Below are positions 6,056 to 7,350 of a DNA stretch of 7,350 nt, in pieces. The stretch is from Acidobacteriota bacterium (GTDB lineage Bacteria > Acidobacteriota > Terriglobia > Terriglobales > Acidobacteriaceae): positions 1-7,350 of the forward strand of contig JAEKKE010000292.1 in assembly GCA_019510535.1 (NCBI GenBank), given 5' to 3'. How positions within the stretch are numbered: position 1 is the stretch's first letter; each line of letters begins with the position of its first letter. The notes below the pieces were generated by a model that had not been told where the DNA came from, ran no database searches, and saw only the letters and a program-made list of their open reading frames with translations. Both the position numbers and the translations under genes were made by a program.

Positions 6056-6171
6056 TAGAGCATTTTTCCTGTAGGTGTAGTGCAGGGCTTGTGCGTCTAT
6101 GGGCGTTTTCCGCAATGAAAACGCCGCTGCACGCTCCTCTCGGGATACCCAGCAACAGGAAAAATGCTCTA
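6056..6171. mobile_element. 116-bp palindromic MITE/REP-like element with 17-bp terminal inverted repeats
   Basis: TAGAGCATTTTTCCTGT (6056-6072) and its exact reverse complement (6155-6171) bound an 82-bp core. The core is itself nested: GTGCAG (6080-6085) pairs with CTGCAC (6127-6132), and GGCGTTTTC (6102-6110) pairs perfectly with GAAAACGCC (6117-6125) around a 6-nt loop. A small GGG-ATA-CCC hairpin lies at 6142-6150. Both ends are TA, which fits a TA target duplication as made by IS630/Tc1-type transposases. No transposase is encoded. It is probably a non-autonomous or REP-type repeat between the divergent genes. Copy number elsewhere is unknown. Confidence 0.65.
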
Positions 6172-6226
6172 GAAACGTTTATATCTCCTCGAATCCTGTT
6201 GAATATGCGCGACATCTAAGCGGAAC

Positions 6227-6233
6227 GAGGAAG
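6227..6233 (+). promoter_or_regulatory. Shine-Dalgarno site GAGGAAG for the aldo/keto reductase
   Basis: GAGGAAG lies 6 nt before ATG 6240. The frame is open further back to 6099, but that extension runs through the palindromic element and lacks family similarity, so ATG 6240 is the start. Only 68 bp separate the element from this ATG; no clear -35/-10 pair is visible there. Confidence 0.7.
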
Positions 6234-6239
6234 ACAGAT

Positions 6240-7097
6240 ATGGCATCGATTGCGAAGACCTTCCGCCTGGGCGGAGACCTGGAAATTACCCGCTTGGGTT
6301 ACGGCGCAATGCGCATTGTGGGCAAGGGCGTGTGGGGAGAGCCAGCCGACCCTGAGGCAATGAAGGCGGTGTTGCGCCGGGCGGTGGAGCTGGGCGTGAA
6401 TTTTATCGACACGGCTGACAGCTATGGGCCCACCATTAGCGAGGAGCTTATCGGCCAGGCCCTGGCTCCGTACAAGCCGGGCGTCGTAATCGCGACCAAA
6501 TCCGGGCTTGCCCGGACGGGACCGGATATCTGGGTACCGCTTGGACGGCCGGAGTACCTGATCCAGCAGGTCGAGCTGAGCCTGCGGCGTCTTAAGCTGC
6601 AGCAGATCGATCTGTGGCAACTCCATCGCATCGATCCCAAAGTCCCAGTAGAGGAGTCGCTGGGCGCTATCAAGAAGCTGCAGGAGCAGGGAAAGATTCG
6701 CCATGTTGGCCTGAGCGAGGTTTCGGTCGAGCAGATTAAGCTGGCGCGCAAGGTCATTGAGATCGTCAGCGTGCAGAATCTCTACAACATCGCCGACCGC
6801 AAAAGTGAAGCGGTGCTGGAGTATTGCCACAACGAAGGCCTGGCTTTTATTCCGTGGTTCCCGGTGGCAGCCGGCAAGCTGACTCAGCCGGGAGGCAAAC
6901 TCGATGTCTTTGCGCAGCGCCACGGCGTTACGCTCTCGCAGCTTTCGATCGCATGGCTGCTGCACCGCTCGCCGGTCATCCTGCCAATTCCCGGAACAAG
7001 TTCTATCCAGCACCTGGAAGAGAATATGAAAGCTGCAGACGTGCAACTGAGCGATGCGGAATGGCGTGAAGTGGAAGCCATTGCAGGGCAGCAATAA
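6240..7097 (+). CDS. Aldo/keto reductase
   Basis: A 285-residue NAD(P)H-dependent oxidoreductase of the AKR superfamily, cytoplasmic, with no signal. The catalytic tetrad is intact: Asp57 (FIDTAD), Tyr62 (SYG), Lys87 (ATKSG) and His129 (WQLHR). Cofactor-binding elements follow in the expected order: GLSEVS (157-162), VQNLYN (178-183), FPVAAGKL (207-214) and the adenosine-phosphate loop PGTSSIQHLEEN (251-262). Length matches compact bacterial members with a short C-terminus. The gene is transcribed divergently from the DUF1080-cytochrome-quinoprotein operon and ends at a hairpin. The substrate is not readable. Given its neighbours it may reduce a keto- or aldo-sugar released by the pathway, but such genes are also general detoxification enzymes, so the link rests on proximity alone. 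Confidence 0.93.
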   Translation: MASIAKTFRLGGDLEITRLGYGAMRIVGKGVWGEPADPEAMKAVLRRAVELGVNFIDTADSYGPTISEELIGQALAPYKPGVVIATKSGLARTGPDIWVPLGRPEYLIQQVELSLRRLKLQQIDLWQLHRIDPKVPVEESLGAIKKLQEQGKIRHVGLSEVSVEQIKLARKVIEIVSVQNLYNIADRKSEAVLEYCHNEGLAFIPWFPVAAGKLTQPGGKLDVFAQRHGVTLSQLSIAWLLHRSPVILPIPGTSSIQHLEENMKAADVQLSDAEWREVEAIAGQQ

Positions 7098-7119
7098 AAT
7101 AGAGAGTACTGATAAGAAC

Positions 7120-7153
7120 AAAGAACCGCGTTTGGGAGGTGGCTCTTTTGTTT
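7120..7153. terminator. Probable rho-independent terminator after the aldo/keto reductase
   Basis: AAAGAACCGC (7120-7129) pairs with GTGGCTCTTT (7139-7148) with one mismatch and one G-U pair around a 9-nt loop, followed by TTTTGTTT on the plus strand. It begins 23 nt after the reductase stop. The A-rich left arm also gives TTCTTTGTTC on the minus strand, so it could end a convergent gene too. Confidence 0.55.
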
Positions 7154-7350
7154 ACGTTCCTGTAATGCTGGCGCCGCCCTTACCTTCATGGAGACTTAAG
7201 CCGCAATCGTCACTTTGGTTGGAGAGCCACCAAATACCCGGTAGTTTCTTCACCAGAACTACCCAGGCCGGAATGGATACCACGACGAATGATGCGGAGA
7301 GTGTTTTCGCTGCTTCCTGCAGTACTGTTGTCTCTAGTGTGTGTGCTCGC
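7152..7350 (-). CDS. Possible C-terminus of an unrecognised minus-strand gene (partial, uncertain)
   Basis: A minus-strand frame is open from the right edge to TAA at 7154-7152, giving 65 residues. It contains a hydrophobic stretch (SASFVVVSIPAWVVLVKKLP) and a hydrophilic tail (LSNQSDDCGLSLHEGKGG). The stop lies 4 nt from the hairpin at 7120-7148, which would act as its terminator, a convergent arrangement like that at 2581. Purines are frequent at first codon positions, but third positions show no GC bias. No family is recognised. It conflicts with the plus-strand start at 7289; at most one is likely to be real. Confidence 0.35.
   Translation of the reverse strand, partial: RAHTLETTVLQEAAKTLSASFVVVSIPAWVVLVKKLPGIWWLSNQSDDCGLSLHEGKGGASITGT
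7289..7350 (+). CDS. Possible start of an exported protein (signal peptide only, uncertain)
   Basis: ATGATG at 7289-7294 opens a frame to the right edge whose first 20 residues look like a Sec signal peptide: MMRR, then VFSLLPAVLLSLVCVL. No good ribosome site precedes it, unlike the other genes here. A hairpin (GGTAGTT at 7240-7246 with AACTACC at 7257-7263) would lie in its leader. It is the alternative to the minus-strand frame covering the same bases. Confidence 0.3.
   Translation, partial: MMRRVFSLLPAVLLSLVCVL

Noticed and set aside
6099..6239. A 47-residue N-terminal extension of the aldo/keto reductase
   Set aside because: It is encoded by the palindromic element and leader; a good ribosome site precedes ATG 6240, where family similarity begins.
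6216..7121. A 301-codon open frame on the minus strand opposite the aldo/keto reductase
   Set aside because: It mirrors a complete reductase with an intact catalytic tetrad, and its product shows no family motifs.

Overview
The window looks like a chromosomal segment of an Acidobacteriota bacterium, probably class Terriglobia. This is inferred from the gene content: a Gfo/Idh/MocA oxidoreductase, xylose-isomerase-like TIM barrels, a DUF1080 protein and a PQQ quinoprotein paired with a diheme cytochrome c. The moderately GC-rich codon use fits, but no rRNA or other marker gene is present to confirm it. I see no tRNA, rRNA, CRISPR array, transposase or phage gene.

Layout. (1) Positions 1-2564, plus strand: the 3' half of a Gfo/Idh/MocA oxidoreductase, a cytoplasmic sugar phosphate isomerase/epimerase-like TIM barrel overlapping it by 10 nt, and a second TIM barrel of the same superfamily carrying a Tat signal. 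(2) A strong bidirectional hairpin terminator at 2581-2613. (3) Positions 2630-5934, minus strand, transcribed right to left: an exported DUF1080 (3-keto-disaccharide hydrolase family) protein, a diheme cytochrome c with a damaged or mis-read export signal, and an exported PQQ-dependent dehydrogenase whose start overlaps the cytochrome stop (TGATG). (4) Positions 5935-6239: a divergent intergenic region holding a 116-bp palindromic MITE/REP-like element with perfect 17-bp terminal inverted repeats. (5) Positions 6240-7097, plus strand: an aldo/keto reductase, followed by a hairpin terminator. (6) Positions 7150-7350: the edge of another gene. Two mutually exclusive readings exist, a minus-strand C-terminus or a plus-strand signal peptide.

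How the genes may work together. The two convergent operons look like parts of one oxidative glycoside pathway. Family knowledge says Gfo/Idh/MocA enzymes oxidise sugars (often at C3), TIM-barrel partners epimerise, isomerise or eliminate the keto-sugar, and DUF1080 proteins cleave 3-keto-glycosides. The unusual part is a quinoprotein plus cytochrome c in the same operon as DUF1080. This suggests that sugar or glycoside oxidation takes place in the periplasm with electrons passed to the respiratory chain, followed by periplasmic cleavage and possibly by action of the Tat-exported TIM barrel. Products could then enter the cytoplasm for the Gfo/Idh/MocA enzyme, the cytoplasmic TIM barrel and the aldo/keto reductase. 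The families are seen in the sequence; the pathway itself is inference.
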